Shown: positions 37,201 through 50,999, numbered from the stretch's first letter. The stretch: 64,000 bases of DNA from Azadirachta indica (GCA_022749755.1 CM040443.1:4937191-5001190); one strand, 5' to 3'. Numbers and translations: made by a program. The notes: generated by a model not told the origin, from the letters alone.

Positions 37201-38166
37201 TAGGGATACAAATAAAGATCAAGTTAGAAGCTCATGGAACATTCATTGCTCAAATGTGTACACAAATATACAATGGAAAATGCACTGTCATGTCCTTTTT
37301 AGATTCTTAAGACAATAATGCAGAATTGCGGTTAAGAACGAGATTTCTACTCACCATTGGCAAATGTTGTAAGGTAATTATGGGTGTAAATTCTCCCCAA
37401 AATTCACTTACTAGAGCTAAGAAATTCATAAATTTAATTAACATTAGCCATTTATTTCTTGAGGTATCCTTATAACGGAGGGAAAAAAACGCCTTCTTGA
37501 ATAAAGTCTATGAGCAGTTGTTGAATTGAGGTGGTTGGTTACGTCAGGTTGTTCTTCCTCTTCAAAAGCGCGTATCTGAACTATTCGATAACTTCTAAAA
37601 TAGAATTTGAAAAAAGATTAATTGAGCACATAATAATTTCTGTATCAAACAAGAAATCAATCAAGGATAAGCACATCATTCTAAAGATTTCATTACTTAA
37701 AAATTAAGAAGAAAAGATCAAAGCAGGAAATGTAAAGACAACAACTGAATTTTATCCATCTTTCCCATTAATTTTCTCAGCAACCAAACTGAACCTAAGA
37801 TTCCAAATAAAACCCAATTCAGATAATCTATAAGATCCTTACCTTGTAGACAGGTCCAAAGCCTCCCTCACCAAGCTTGTTACCAGCGTTGAAATTTTTG
37901 GTAGCAGAAACTAAGGTTTCAAAAGAGAAGTGCTTCTGTTCCTGAGCAGCGATCTTCCCCAAATCCTCTTCACTGTTTCCCTCTGATCAAATCACACAAT
38001 CCATCATATAATGATCAGCCAGCTTAACATATCATAATTCACAATAGACAGCCGAAAAACTCAACTTTCTCATCTGGGTTTTGTTGTTACTTTTCTTCTT
38101 ACCTCTGCTAGAACCAAAACTGAATGGTCTCATAAAGGCTTCAAAGAATTTCTTGGGTTTGCTCAT
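34236..38166 (-). CDS. Receptor-like cytoplasmic kinase related to cysteine-rich RLKs
   Basis: Protein Ser/Thr kinase, probably in membrane-proximal signalling. Six exons: 38103-38166, 37843-37982, 36916-37126, 35148-35382, 34880-35030 and 34236-34634. They join cleanly into 399 residues. There is no signal peptide, DUF26 ectodomain or membrane segment; the start [11 protein letters not shown] leads directly to the kinase domain, so it is an RLCK. Seen: P-loop GEGGFG (59-64), Lys80 in [12 protein letters not shown] (catalytic Asp177), DFG (195-197) and APE (221-223). All catalytic residues are present and HRD keeps its Arg. The kinase sequence is closest to the DUF26/CRK clade by eye. The tail (about 335-399) is rich in Arg, Ser and Thr. 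It lies between PGM and a myosin-binding gene, matching memory of Arabidopsis At1g70740 between PGM2 and MYOB2. Substrate unknown. Confidence 0.92.
34761..34860. repeat. Short tandem duplication in the last kinase intron
   Basis: ATGTTCAATTGTTCATAGTA occurs at 34761-34780 and again at 34814-34833, each followed by a T-rich stretch and CACTAAGGGAA. The period is 53 bp. It lies between exons 5 and 6 and leaves the splice sites intact. Confidence 0.85.
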
Positions 38167-40179
38167 GGCTTTCCTCTGCTCATGGAAAGTTCAAAACAGA
38201 CGGCGGCTGAGAACTGCAACTCTATATGTTACCAAACAACTCCGGGTCTGAAAATCTAAGAGAAAATTGAAACTTTCCAGAGAGCAGATAATGAAAGAAA
38301 AAGATGTTAATAGTTGTATTGGGATTTTCTGATATTTTGATGAAACTGAGGTTTTCTTTTGTAAAATTAAAAATGGTTTTCTCTTCTGTTTTCTGTGGGA
38401 ACTTATGTGGACGATGTAGCTGCGTTACAATAAAGAAAGAACGTGTTGACCACCTGCAAAGCCTGGTTGACTATTTGATTTTTATTTTATTTATTTCTTA
38501 TTTTAGTAATAATTTCCGTCGAAAGAAAAGCCGAAAAGGAGGCGAATGTTAATGAGATAAAGATTGTTTTAGGACGACTTCACTGCCTTGCAAAAGAAAC
38601 AAATAGAAAGCACTCAACACATTATTTGTGACTTTTAATGTTAAACCAAGTGAACTCATTCGTTAGCTCAGCTTAAAAGTGCTTTTGAATCATACTCGCT
38701 TGCATGAAATTGGTGTTCAAACTTAAGACTTGTTCATGTTTTGTTTTCATAAATCGTGTGTACGACATTTCCAAAAGTGCTTCTACATTTCACATTGCTT
38801 CTTACCTAAAGCTAGATATTAGGGTTATAGCCAGCAAATTATGTCTCCTCACGTGTTTAAATGTCATAAAAATTTAATAATTTTTTAAAAATAAAGTTTC
38901 AATACTACTAAAATATTTTCCTGACGATCATCAATTAAGTAATGAAATAGTGTAATAAATTATTTTAAAAGTTATAAAAATTTATTATATTGATAAATAT
39001 CACGTTTATTTCGCATTAAAAATTTTAATAATATATAAAAAAAAGTGTATTATTTATTCACATAGTGATTTGCAATTTGAGAAAAGTTGTTTCTTAGCAG
39101 TCTTAAATATTATCAACTATTCAAATTAGACTAAAAAAATATGTGTATTTTTTTTTCTAAAATTTGTTTAGAAAAGTCATCACAATTAAATAACTTGGAC
39201 GTTGGCGTTTTATGTACGTAGGTAAATTAGAAAATATTTTAAAATTAAAAGAAATAATTCATTGAATTGGATAAGTACAATTGAAGTTATTTTTCTTGGA
39301 AATAGTTAGAATTTAACTAATTTATTTATAACTTCTAAATTTCTTTGACTCGTTAACGTTTTGTTAAGTAGCTTATTAAAATTAAATTTAAAAATTGTTT
39401 TAGTTACGACATAAAAAGAGAATGCCCATTACCCCCTTTATTTTACTTAATGTCTCATTACCTATTATATTTTTTTTAATATTTCATCACTCTTTTAAAA
39501 TTTAATTTTACTCTTCAATATTTTAAATACTTTCAATTTTACTATTTTATAAACTAATTGAATCAAAAGATAAAATTAAAAAAAAAATCAAGAACATGAT
39601 GGAATATTAAAAAAATATAAAAGAATAATGGAGTATTGACTAAAAAAGTAAAAAGTAATAGACATTCTCCTAACATAATAAATATATAATTAAATTATTT
39701 TTAAGAGTTGAGAATTTGGATCCAGATTTAAATGATTTAATAACCCACCAAAATCAATTTTTCTCTTAATAACTTTTTGTTCAAAGCAACATAATGAAAA
39801 AAATAGTCAAAATAAAATACTGAAGATTTTACCAATATTAAATGAAAATTTTATTTAATTTATATTTGTACATGAGATGGGACGTATGATAAATAAAAAA
39901 ATGGTCAAAAAAATTATTACATAATTTGAAATCAAAATTAAGTGATGTTAAAACTATATTTAATATTTAATAATATAAATTTTAATTTATAGTTACGACC
40001 TATCTGTTTAAGTATAAATGAAAAAACATATATTTTATTTATGATTATTATAAAATTAATTAAATCATTAACTATTAGTTATAAATAAATAACTAATAAA
40101 CTTTTAATTAATTCATAATTGTTCTAGAATTAAACTGTGGAAATATTAACTCTCACATAATATTAAATTTTTATAAAAT

Positions 40180-40202
40180 TATATATATATATATATATAT
40201 AT
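40180..40202. repeat. (AT)n microsatellite
   Basis: About 23 bp of pure AT repeat. Confidence 0.95.
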
Positions 40203-40689
40203 TATTTATATCCTATCAAATATATACGTGAAATCTCTTAACTCATTTTTAACATTAAAATTTGACACCATCTTTAATAAAAAGTGATAAATAATATTTT
40301 AACACGATATAATTTTATTAAATATATTTTAAACTCACAACAAAATTAAATAACATTATGCCATTCATATCACTTATAATAAAGCGATTAATGTCATTCA
40401 CTAAATTAAAATGTACATTTGTGATAAATAATTTTTATTTATCTACTAGTATAAAAAAATAATTATATAATATTTCTTAAAATTAAAAAAAAAAAAAAAA
40501 AAAAAACAAGTGTTTATAATGTGTTCGTGGATGTTTTGTCCTACTAGTGAGAAAGCATGTTATGATGTCAAGCATAAGCCAAACATCATAATCATCGAAG
40601 GTGTTTATATATAATAATTATAATTTTTCTAAAATTATAATTGAATTTGATCTGGGTGTTTACTAAGATATCAGATAATTAATTACAGG

Positions 40690-40713
40690 TTAATTAATTA
40701 ATTAATTAATTAA
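40690..40713. repeat. (TTAA)n repeat
   Basis: Six TTAA units in intergenic DNA. Confidence 0.9.
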
Positions 40714-42194
40714 GAAGAGGAAAAATCAGTGAAATTTCATGGATGGGGATTGGATGATATGATAGTAACAGGTCTATTGTTTTCACCGACTTTGTGAATA
40801 AAGACAACTGTTTTATTGATTAAGATTGGACACCAATTAAATTAAATTAACCTAATTCATTTGACATTATTCCTTGACCCTATACCTAACTTGATTTGTT
40901 AATTAAGACCGTTGTTGTTAAGAATTAAAAAATAATTAAGTTGACTAATATTAAAAACATTTAACTTTATATATTTTTTTATATAATTTATAAATTTTTA
41001 AATTTAAACACATTCAATATGTATCAATTATAATGTATTTATTATGCATTAATTATATATATTAGACTTAATTTCAGTGATCTAAAGTGCCTTAAATTTA
41101 ATAATTTATAAATTATGTAAAGTTAAAGAGGTTTTAAATTATTTTCTATATATTATTAGACGTAAATATCTTTAAAAAAAGTTTACATAAATTTAATAAA
41201 AATAACAAATAATTTATATAAAATAGTGTCTAGGTAGACTTGATCAAATCCACAATTTAGGAAATATAGACATCGAAAATATATATATTTTTTAAAGTCA
41301 TTTTTTATTTAGGTTTAGTTGTTTAGAATTTAGAATTTTTTATCTTTCCATAAATAATAATACCCTTTAATAGATGAACAATAACCTTTTTCTTTTTCCA
41401 ATTTTTTTAGGGATATTATTGCCATTTTCATAGGTCAACTCACAGCAATAGCTAACGTATAGATTGTAAGTGATATTTTTTAAATAAATAAAAGAAGACA
41501 CCAAATGGCTGTTATGTCAAATCAAAGAAAGCATGACTTTCAATTTTTTAGCATAGTAATATTGCAACACTATGATACACACAATCTTATAATATACAAC
41601 TCTATTTCTTTAGATACAGTTTTCAACTCTTTTATTATAATGATCCGAATTTATAAGTTATATTTACAAATTTAAAAATTTTAAAAAAATATAACTAAAA
41701 TTAAAATACAAATTGATAAAAATGTCTCCTACATATAAACAGTGATAGGGCACCTTTAAGCCTCAAATCTCACAAATGTTTTAAGCTTTTATTATAATAT
41801 TTATATTTTAAAACTTATTTTTTATATTTATATATAACTTAATCTTTACAGTTTATAAAGTTATTTATTTATTTTTAATTTATTAATTAATTTTTTAAAA
41901 TATTAGTCGATTAATTTTATTTTTTAAACATTTTAATTTTTTAACTGTTCGTTTTTAACTCTATTCCTACGTATAAATGTATGGATACTTATATATCATG
42001 TTCTTGAAAACTTCCATTTGTGAATAGAGAATGGAAGACAATTTCTAACTAAGTTTTGAGTTTTAGCCAATTCAAACTTAATGAATGCTTCTTTTTCTAA
42101 TAAAGATTAAGGGTTCAAAACACTTTGAATTTTAACCAAGTCAAATGTTCCTACCTATTTATTATTGCACATGTTAACGTCTTCTCAAACCATC

Positions 42195-42217
42195 TAATTA
42201 ATTAATTAATTAATTAA
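42195..42217. repeat. (TTAA)n repeat
   Basis: About six TTAA units in intergenic DNA. A shorter tract of the same unit occurs near 42389-42404. Confidence 0.9.
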
Positions 42218-43601
42218 TAAACCCTAGGTAGCTTCCTAGAATAGTCCATTTATCCATTCACCCCTATACAATATTCCATGAAGTTTGGTACATGAACATG
42301 GGAAAATATATCTTTTACATCAAATCAAATCAAATAAAATGAAACCCACCTAACCTTAATCAAAATTTTAGATCATCATTAACGTTTTAATTAATTAATT
42401 AATTGATTGATTAAGCATCCGCCGAAAGTCGTTAAGCAATGGGGAGAAGAGAGCAGTAGTGATCTTCCAACCAAAAGTGAAAGCATTTTCTTAATTATCA
42501 AAAACTGCTATGCTTTCTTTCACAACGCACGTGGAAAGAATAATAATGATGATAATAATAATAATTATTATTATGGAGCATGTTCAAGTCATCATACCAG
42601 ATCATATGAATTTAAATTTTAATTGGACTTAGGTTTTAATTTAATTTAATTTTATTTTATTTATGTGTGCAACATTATGACTGCCACCTTAATGGACTTT
42701 TTATAAAAAGTGAAGTACGATTAATTTAGAATAATTATAATTAGTAATGTTAATCTTAGTAAGATCTAATTCTTAGGATCACATGGTCTTTGCTATTTTG
42801 TGTGCTTAGTAGAGCGAGTTAAATACATTTATGGCTAAATTTTATAAAATCCATCATAAAATTTATTCAAAAAATGTACATAAAATTTCTTAGAAGTTTT
42901 TTAATTTTTTTATTTTTGAAACTACAATAGTTTGTATATAATGGGATCCAATATGCAAAGAAATAGAATTAATATAAGAGCTCTAAGTCCTCTTAATAGA
43001 AAACATGTTCTTCAAATTAATATTTTATTTCAATCTTAGTTTTAGTCTATCAAATTAAATTTTAGATATGTAAGTGCTTACTTAATAATTTAATATTACG
43101 AATTATACAGTTAATTAATACCATCGTGATTTTGTATAATTAAAAATCAATATCATTAGTATGAATCCTATGTTAATTGCTTTGTAATCAAGTCTTAATT
43201 ATCAGTGTTAAATATGGATTAAGGGCAAGTAATTTTGTCTCTGCCCAAATAAATAAATAAATCAATTGCTTTCTGTATCATGATTCAAAATTCGAGTCTA
43301 AAAACTGTTTTTGGAAAACATTTTGCAAATTTCAGCAGTGATATATAAATCATAAATCCTAGCCTTCGGCCTTAGCTGTAAGGCCAACGGACAATTTTGT
43401 TTTTAGTAATAATTTTGTTATGCTTAACTTTTGTTGGTTTCTACCAACCACAAGTTGTTTTATACTTAAAGCAACAACATCAATCTTCACTACTACTACT
43501 TCTTCTTCTTCTTCTTCTATTATAAAATTTAATTATTTTTTTAATAATTTACTTCATTTACAATTTACATACATCTTTGTCATAAGCATCCAAAACCAAA
43601 A

Positions 43602-43624
43602 ATATATATATATATATATATATA
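43602..43624. repeat. (TA)n microsatellite
   Basis: About 23 bp of pure TA repeat, roughly 830 bp beyond the stop codon of the myosin-binding gene. Confidence 0.95.
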
Positions 43625-44451
43625 AAAATAAAAGAAAACAACAAACATTATAAACAAACACTCACTTTATATACTTACAGATGGATACATGTAGTATACA
43701 ACTTTTTACCCTCAAAATAATAAAAAATAAAAATAAAAAAACAAACCCCTTATGATTGAAATGATGCAAAGATGGAGGAGAAAAGCAAAAGGGAGTTATT
43801 TACTCCTCCTTTTCTTTTTCTCCAATAGATTAAAAATATCCCTCAAAGAAAAAGAAAAAGGTCTTCTAATTCTCTAGAAATTCTGCCTAATGTTCTATTT
43901 TACCTGGCATTTGGAATCTTTGTTGGATCTCTCACAGATTTTGTAAGCCAGGCTTGTTTTACTTTTTTGGTTTTTGTTTTTGTTTTCTCACAACAAAATA
44001 CAAATGACAGCTTAGCTTTAGCTATATCCTACACACACATACAACACTCACCATCTAACCCTTTTTTCCTCAAAAAGTGATGATGAGCTTAACCCACAAA
44101 AATTTTGGGTCCTTTTTACACAATCTGAAAATAAAATTTTAAAAAAAAAAAAATGGTAGACTTCATACTGTTTTAGTCCACCTTGAGGCTCCCCTCTCCC
44201 ATTGAGGAACTTTCCTTTCAAAGTTTCTGATGCCTTTGAATCTGTGAACAATGCAGAGTTTGTGCTTTTCCTTGTGTTAAATTTGCATCTGTTGATCAAC
44301 TTCAGATGAGTAATCTGCATTTTTCAAGCACGAAAAACCTGATCAACAAGCCATATGTTCATACTATGAAATGTGAAGACTATTGATAAAACAAGCAAGA
44401 TTAAAAGTATATGTGCAAACCTATGAATATGAATATGACTCTTTTTGATCT

Positions 44452-47400
44452 CTATGAAGCAACATCTGACATATTTCTTGCCCGGATTTCTACGTTCCGC
44501 AGATCGCGAAGATGCTGTAGAATTTCTTGGAGAAGATATATGCCCTTATCTCCTTTTCTCAATGAACTTATGCAATGCCGTAGAAACTCTCTATCGGCTT
44601 CAAGTGCTTGTAGCCTTTCATATACATTATCAACTTCCTCTTCAATGGCAATCCTTTTGCTATCTAGCTCAAATTTTATGACAGGAGAATTTTGTGAGGC
44701 AACAGAATCATAATCCTGTTCATTTCCATTCAAAACACCATCTTCAGTTTCTGTACCAATTGCATCAAAAAGAGGCAGAAGTGTTTTTGCTTTCGAACCA
44801 ATGTTTTTCCTCTCTTGATTATGATGATGATGATGATGATGTTTTCCATTCATCTCTTTGAAATGACCATTTGTTGCAGCAACACCATTGGAATCATGAT
44901 ACTCATTGTAGCAGCCATTGCCGTTCTCTTTGTAGAAATGATCAACTGGTTCTATGTCCTCGAAATTTTGGCCCTCCTCTTCATCGTTCAATGTAAACAA
45001 CTTCTCTTCCAAAACCTTGAGCTGCTCTAGAATTAATAGCCTTTCTTCTTCAAAAGTTGCCAATGATTCCTCCAAGTACAGAACTGCCTCGGCAGGAGTG
45101 TTTTGGTTATTACTTTCTGGATTGTTGTCAAAACCATCCTCTTCTTTCACTTCATGATTTAAATCAATAGATAAGCCATCACTATCCTCAGCATTGCTGC
45201 AAGATGCAGATGAAGTTCTGCTTCTTCTTCTCAACATTTGCAACTTCTCTTTAGCCTCGTAGTCTTGTACCCTTTTGCGATAGATTTCCAGCTCTTTCTC
45301 TATCTCGGCTTTCTCCTTCTCCCTCTTTACCATAAGCTCATTCAACAGCTGCAAAGCTTCTTGGTCATACTCGGATTGTTCTTCCATCATTCTTTGATAT
45401 TGCAAAGCTTCCATCTGCATTGCTGCTTTCTCTTCTTGAAGCCTGTTTATCATTGCCATTGTTTGGTTTGTTGCTATGGCAGAAGCACTTCTCTCTTCTT
45501 CTAATTCTGTATATAAAGCATTCAAAGCTTTTCGCTCAGCCCTCAATGCTGATTTCAGCTTCTCAACAGTCAATACTCCATCTGTGGCATCAATGTCACT
45601 TATAACACTTCCTCCATCCAAAGACTCTTCTGTTCCTGACTCTCTTCTATCAAGTAGTAGCAATTTCTTGTGCAGTTGATGCAGACTGTCTAAAGATGTC
45701 GGCGTATCAGGAACTTTCTCTTCCTCATTCTCATTAACCTCTGAAGTTGAGGATAAACGGCTGTTGCTAGCTTCTTCACTAGTCTTAACTGCTATGGTCG
45801 TAAATTCTACATCATCCTCAGATTGCTTGTTACCTAATGTTAAATATAATTCACATTAGAATATCAAAAAAGGAAAAAAAAATTTATTTAAACTACTGAA
45901 AACGTTAATGGATAATATACTGAGGCTTACCATGATCATCAGCATTATCTGCCTGGAATTCGGAAGAACTAGCAAGAACACCTTCTTCTGTCAATGGATA
46001 TGAAGGAAGATCTTCTTGAATTTGAATATCATCAATTGGTTCATGATCAGGAATATCTGTCCCTATCGAAACCTCTGCATCCATTTCATCACTCACTGCA
46101 TATAAATCAACAAATTGCTTTCAATTCACAAGTCTAATTTCAGCAAGAAGCAGTAAGTGAAAATTCTGAGAAAACAAAATTAAAAATGTACCTTGATTAG
46201 CATCTGCTTCCATATCTTCTGTTGCTGTTGCAGCACTTGCTTCAGCATCATCCTTTTCTTCAGTAGATGGGATTTCAGTCCTTTGCTCGACGACAATTTG
46301 TTCTCGCTCCTCCTCTTCTTTCAATTCTCTAACTTCTGCTTGTATGAATGAAGACCATTCATTCTCATTAAGTTCAAGACTTTCAAGCTCTGCTTCTGCA
46401 GCCTTAATTTCTTCCTCCTCATTTTCCTGGATTGGAAGTAATTTAGCCAGTGGTGCTACATCATGCAAGGTAAAATCCAGTATAACATCTTCATTTCCGC
46501 AATTTCCTTGATCTTCTTCCCTCAATTTATATCGACTTTTCTTCTCTACTGCCTTTCTGGGATCGATCAGTTCTACAGGAATCAAATTACAGAAATCTCC
46601 ATCAATGTAAAACTCCAAATGCCTAGCTGCAGTTTCAGGAGATGCTTCCTTTTGAACTTGATTTTCACCCTGATCAGAAGATGAATGAGTGATCAACACA
46701 TTCAAGTGTTCTTCCTTGATGGTTTCTTGTTCTTTCTCAACAACAGCAGCAACTTCTTCATCTTCATTAGTTACCATTTCCTTGCAATCAGCATTAGAAA
46801 CAGAACCTGAACAATTCTCCTCTGCCTCCAACTCTGTTCCTTCAATCAGAATTTCCTTGTTTTCTTCAACCCTCTCTACGTCTTCAGGTTGATTGAACAC
46901 CAACTCTGATCTGCTATGATCAGAATGATCACCATCATCATCATCATCAATTCCATTTTCCTCCTCATCTGTTTCTTTGATCAAGTTCCCTTTCTGGGTA
47001 TAATCCAAAACCTCCCAGGAAGGCTTGAGTAAGAGATAAGGAGGGTACAAATTTCTCTCCAACTTCACACCACAACACGAACATTTAGAATTCATCTCAC
47101 CATTTTCGACAGCAACTTCACCAGCACCTTGAATCAAACCAATCTGCTTCATCCATGGGAAGAAAGCATAATCCTTGGACAGTTCAGGCTGCGAAGAGGA
47201 CGAGCAATCCTCACACATATCATGAGATTCAGATAGTTTTCGATGATTAGAACAAAATCCCAGTTTAGAAATCTCTTTAGCATGATCATCACACACAAGA
47301 TCTCTATAAGAAGCGTTGTTCTTTTTAGAGTCAAGGAAATGATCAAGCCTCGAACACCAAAGACAAGGCCTTTTAAGGCCAAAGTATTCAGCATATTTGA

Positions 47401-47533
47401 TGATAAGATAAGAAAATAGAGAATTTAAGATAAGGAAAAAGATTAGAAACCATTCAAGAACTGCATAAACTAGAATAAGAGTGATCTTGTTGGTGTTTCT
47501 ATGCAACATAGTAGCAAACTTGTTGGCTGCCAT
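44452..47533 (-). CDS. Myosin-binding protein with GTD-binding (DUF593) domain
   Basis: Vesicle- or endomembrane-anchored receptor for class XI myosins, driving cytoplasmic streaming. Three exons, 46192-47533, 45931-46095 and 44452-45833, both junctions phase 1, give 962 residues. Seen: a hydrophobic anchor at about 17-45 (LILVYAVLEWFLIFFLIL), then GLKRPCLWCSRLDH and further CxxC pairs as in MYOB1-3. A long acidic, disordered middle follows, and then TPTSLDSLHQLHKK and DRRESGTEESLDGG, the hallmark of the family. The coiled-coil GTD-binding domain lies at about 590-700. A His7 run near 832 is coded by an ATG-type triplet repeat. A C-terminal coiled coil ends the protein. The start at 47533 is the first ATG ahead of the anchor. 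Synteny suggests the MYOB1/MYOB2 group, but the exact paralogue cannot be fixed. Confidence 0.94.
44821..44842. repeat. Exonic triplet repeat coding poly-His
   Basis: About seven ATG triplets on the plus strand read as CAT on the coding strand and give seven consecutive histidines in the myosin-binding protein. Length could vary between individuals without breaking the frame. Confidence 0.9.
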
Positions 47534-47550
47534 TGATGGTAACTCTGTTT

Positions 47551-47585
<35 letters not shown>

Positions 47586-47770
47586 AAGAGATAACAAGAA
47601 ACAGAAGAATTAAGTTGCAGAATGTAAGAGAAGAAAGAAGAAGAAGAAGAAGAAGAAGAAGAAGACAAGATCTAAAAACTGTTTTCCATAACCAAAAATT
47701 GAAGAAAGGATCAAGAGAAGGCTATCAGAGAAAGAGATGGGAAAGAGGAGAGAGAGAACAGAGGAGAAGT
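47534..47770 (-). promoter_or_regulatory. 5' leader of the myosin-binding gene with two microsatellites
   Basis: Directly upstream of the ATG is a (TA)n tract (47555-47583), then a (GAA)n tract (about 47635-47663), then a purine-rich stretch to about 47770 that is CT-rich in the transcript sense. CT-rich leaders are common in plant genes. The frame stays open upstream of the ATG but through repeat-coded Ser and Tyr-Ile runs, so a longer N terminus is unlikely. Confidence 0.6.
47555..47583. repeat. (TA)n microsatellite in the myosin-binding gene leader
   Basis: About 29 bp of AT dinucleotides, only 22 bp from the start codon. Confidence 0.95.
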
Positions 47771-49059
47771 AGATGGAAGCAAGTGGTTTTATTTAGACTG
47801 AAAAAAGGGCGGTTTGAATTGGAATGACAGCCAAAGAAGACTTAAAAAGAAAACTAGAAAATCTCTTTATTTGTTGGGGAAGAGTCAGGGAAAATAAAAG
47901 AATGTTTTTTGAAAGTATATTTTAAAATTAATTTTTTTTTTTAACAATGTAAAAATCTTTTGACAGGATCAAGTAACGATCGAGTAATAGATGACACTAG
48001 ATTATTGTTATTGTAGATTGAGAATAAATCTTTTATTATTTTCTAAAATCCATATAACCGCAAAAAAAGAAATTTATAAAATTCATAATTAAATGATACT
48101 AATATGATCTTATTTTTTACAAATATTATTTTATAAATTATTAGAATTTTAGTCCCATTATGGTAACAATTTTTTATAGAAAAGAAAATGGAAGTTAATT
48201 TGTAAATTATTTTGATATTTGGGTTTTTGGGGTTGTAAAACTTTTATTTATTTATTTATTTTTTTTAAAAATGATTTTAGACATTTATGCCCATGGTGCA
48301 GTGTGGTTATTTCAGTTGGGGATTGGGATGGTAGTGGGCCCACAAAACCATCAAAAATGAGTTGTTGGACCACTCTCAAAGTAAAGTATGGGGCCCATTT
48401 AAGATGCCAGATGCTCCTCCTCATTATGCAAGTCTGTTTCTCATCAAGCTTTACTACTTTTGATTTGATTATTTGTTTTTCTATTAATTAATTAAAATTA
48501 CTTTTTTAATATAATTAATTAATTAATTACTTTATTTTAACCTAAAAGCAAAAAAAGTCAGGAAATCTAAAATGCACATAAATGTGCATAGCATAATAGT
48601 ACAATTAGCATGGTGTGCTCTTCTTGGGCGAGCTGTCCCAACCTAAACCTTAAATCGGCTAATTAACATAAATGCTTTGGTAATTAAGGCTCTAATTGGT
48701 AGTTAATTCCAAGGGATCTATTAATGAGCTTATAGTTAGAAATTCTTTTATTATGAATCAATTTAAATTCTTTAATTCATAACATTATTTCAATTGCATA
48801 TCGTTTATTTTTGATAATTTTTTAATTTCTAACATTATTTTTTAAAATAATATGTGACATAATATGATATAAATATAATCGATGAAATGTTTTAATTTGA
48901 AATTCTAAAAATATTTTACCTAATCAAATACGCAACATATTAAAAGAATTTCTAATTAATTAAAAAAAAAGAATAAATATTTTAAGTGAGAATTGTGTGG
49001 CTTTTAACAATTTGAACAAGAAAGTGCACATGAATCATAAAATTCAAATTTTGAATGAC

Positions 49060-49081
49060 ATATATATATATATATATATAT
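49060..49081. repeat. (TA)n microsatellite
   Basis: About 21 bp of pure TA repeat. Confidence 0.95.
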
Positions 49082-50177
49082 TTCTAAAATGATATGATCA
49101 CATTTAGATGTAATTTCTAATTGATATTATAATTAATGTTCAAATTAATAAAATTAGGGATAGAATTCCTCTCTTTAGTAGGCCAGGGGCTGCACCGCCC
49201 TGCTTGCACCCACTTCATTCTCATCTTATTATCATTAATTTTTTACTCTTAAATATTAATTCAACCATAAAAATCAATTATGAGTTTAATGCCCTTTCTA
49301 GATAATTTTTAATTATCTTAAAAAATAATAAATAATAAATTAAATTCTTTTTCAATATTAATATAATTTTTTTAATTTATTTTTAAGTATTTGGAGAGAT
49401 TTCATCAATTGAATTGATTAATACCGACAATTATTATTTTAATATTTTTTTTTATGTAATATCAAAATATAGTATGATTCATGTTAATGTTTAAAAAATA
49501 AGAGTATAAATAAAAAAATAGATTCATTATCAATGATATAATCGAATTAAAATAAATTAGATTAACAATTTTATTTTTTTAAGATAGTCTAAACTTCAAA
49601 ATAATAACTATTCTATCTTCAACATTTATTTTTAATTAACTCTCATCTAATTTCATAATAAACTTTTAAATACAGTTCTTACAATTTCATTAATTGTACA
49701 GTGTCTAAGTTAAAAAGAATAATTTTTTTATAAAAAAAATAAAATAAATTGAATTGCAAGTAATTTAAGTTATACAAAATTTTTAAAAATTAGTTTTATT
49801 AATAAATTGACTTTTTTATTAGTAAATATTTGTAAAAGTATCTCAATTATATATAAACACAATCCATAGATTTTTTAAAATAAATAAGATTCTATAATCT
49901 CGTTTAATTTTGTAATATTTAAAAATAAAAGAAATATTTTTAAAAAAATTATTAAATAATTAAATTCAAACAAATTACTTTGTGGAGGGACCTCAATTTG
50001 TGCTTTGCCCCTCCAAATTAAATTACTTTTGCTTTAACAAAAAAAATTAATCCCTTAATGCTTCTTCATTTTTGCTCCCCACTAGCTTTTAAATTTGTGG
50101 ATCCCAAGTTTATTTAATTTAACCACTAAAGATAATATTGTTCCCCTCTTCTTTACTTTTAACTATGACCCTAAAAT

Positions 50178-50206
50178 TAAAAATAAAAATAAAAATAAAA
50201 ATAAAA
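50178..50206. repeat. (AAAAT)n pentanucleotide repeat
   Basis: About five units of AAAAT in intergenic DNA. Confidence 0.85.
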
Positions 50207-50969
50207 AACATAAAATTTTTTAATCTTTTTGCTTGAATTTTGTGACTGCTTTTTTGGAATTGTAGGGAATCTTGGACTTTAATGTCTAGGATTTAATTTA
50301 ATTGTCATTTAAAGGGTTATTTTATTTTTTTGAAACTCTTTCAACTTTTAATTTTTGACCAAAAAGATAGTTATGTGTCCTCACAAAAGGCTACCACAAA
50401 GCCATAGGGAAGAAGAAGATGAATAAGATTTCTTGTTTTCACAATTTTCATTTTAAATTTCTTATTTCTTTGTTTGGAATATTCAAAATAAAATTTTATT
50501 AATTTTATTATCCATTTTAAATATTTTCTTTGATTGAAAATATTTCATAACAAATTTGAAAGAAACACCTAAAAGATACTCTTTTGTGATGGAAGACTTT
50601 TGTGAGTGGTTAAAAAAGAAAAACAATATATATATTATTAATCATTCATAATATTTTTTTTAAAGAACCCCTAAAAAATATATTAAATATTCTAGCTAGA
50701 GTATCTAGTTAGTAATTTATTTTAAAGAACCGTTATCAAACAAAAAATAGTACCCATATAATCATTTCTAAACACAATATTTAATTAATTTTTTTTGTTT
50801 TAAAAAAAAGAAGAAGACATTTTTATAGGCTCTCTAGAATGGTCTAAGTGTATGTGTCATAAAAACTCCTAACTAATTTTTAATTTAATCCAAAGTTTGG
50901 TCTAAAATTATGAGCCATATGGATCTTCAATCTTTTATTAATGTATTAATTAAACAAGTTCAAATTTGA

Positions 50970-50970
50970 C

Positions 50971-50999
<29 letters not shown>
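50970..50999. repeat. (ATT)n microsatellite
   Basis: About ten ATT triplets without interruption. Confidence 0.95.

Larger units (their letters stand above)
38167..44451. other. Gene-free interval between the kinase and the myosin-binding gene
   Basis: From 38167 to about 38500 lie the kinase 5' leader and promoter. The remainder is very AT-rich with no recognised gene. Repeats: (AT)n at 40180, (TTAA)n at 40690 and 42195, and (TA)n at 43602. From roughly 43900 to 44451 lies the probable 3' UTR of the minus-strand myosin-binding gene. An open frame at 42407-42622 has no ATG start and no recognisable domain. Confidence 0.5.

Noticed and set aside
42407..42622. 71-codon open frame with Asn/Asp runs
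   Set aside because: It begins at TTG, the Asn/Tyr runs come from ATT/AAT microsatellite sequence, and no homology is recognised.
44048..44320. 90-codon minus-strand open frame after the myosin-binding gene
   Set aside because: It follows the stop codon of the gene at 44452 and has no domain; most simply 3' UTR.
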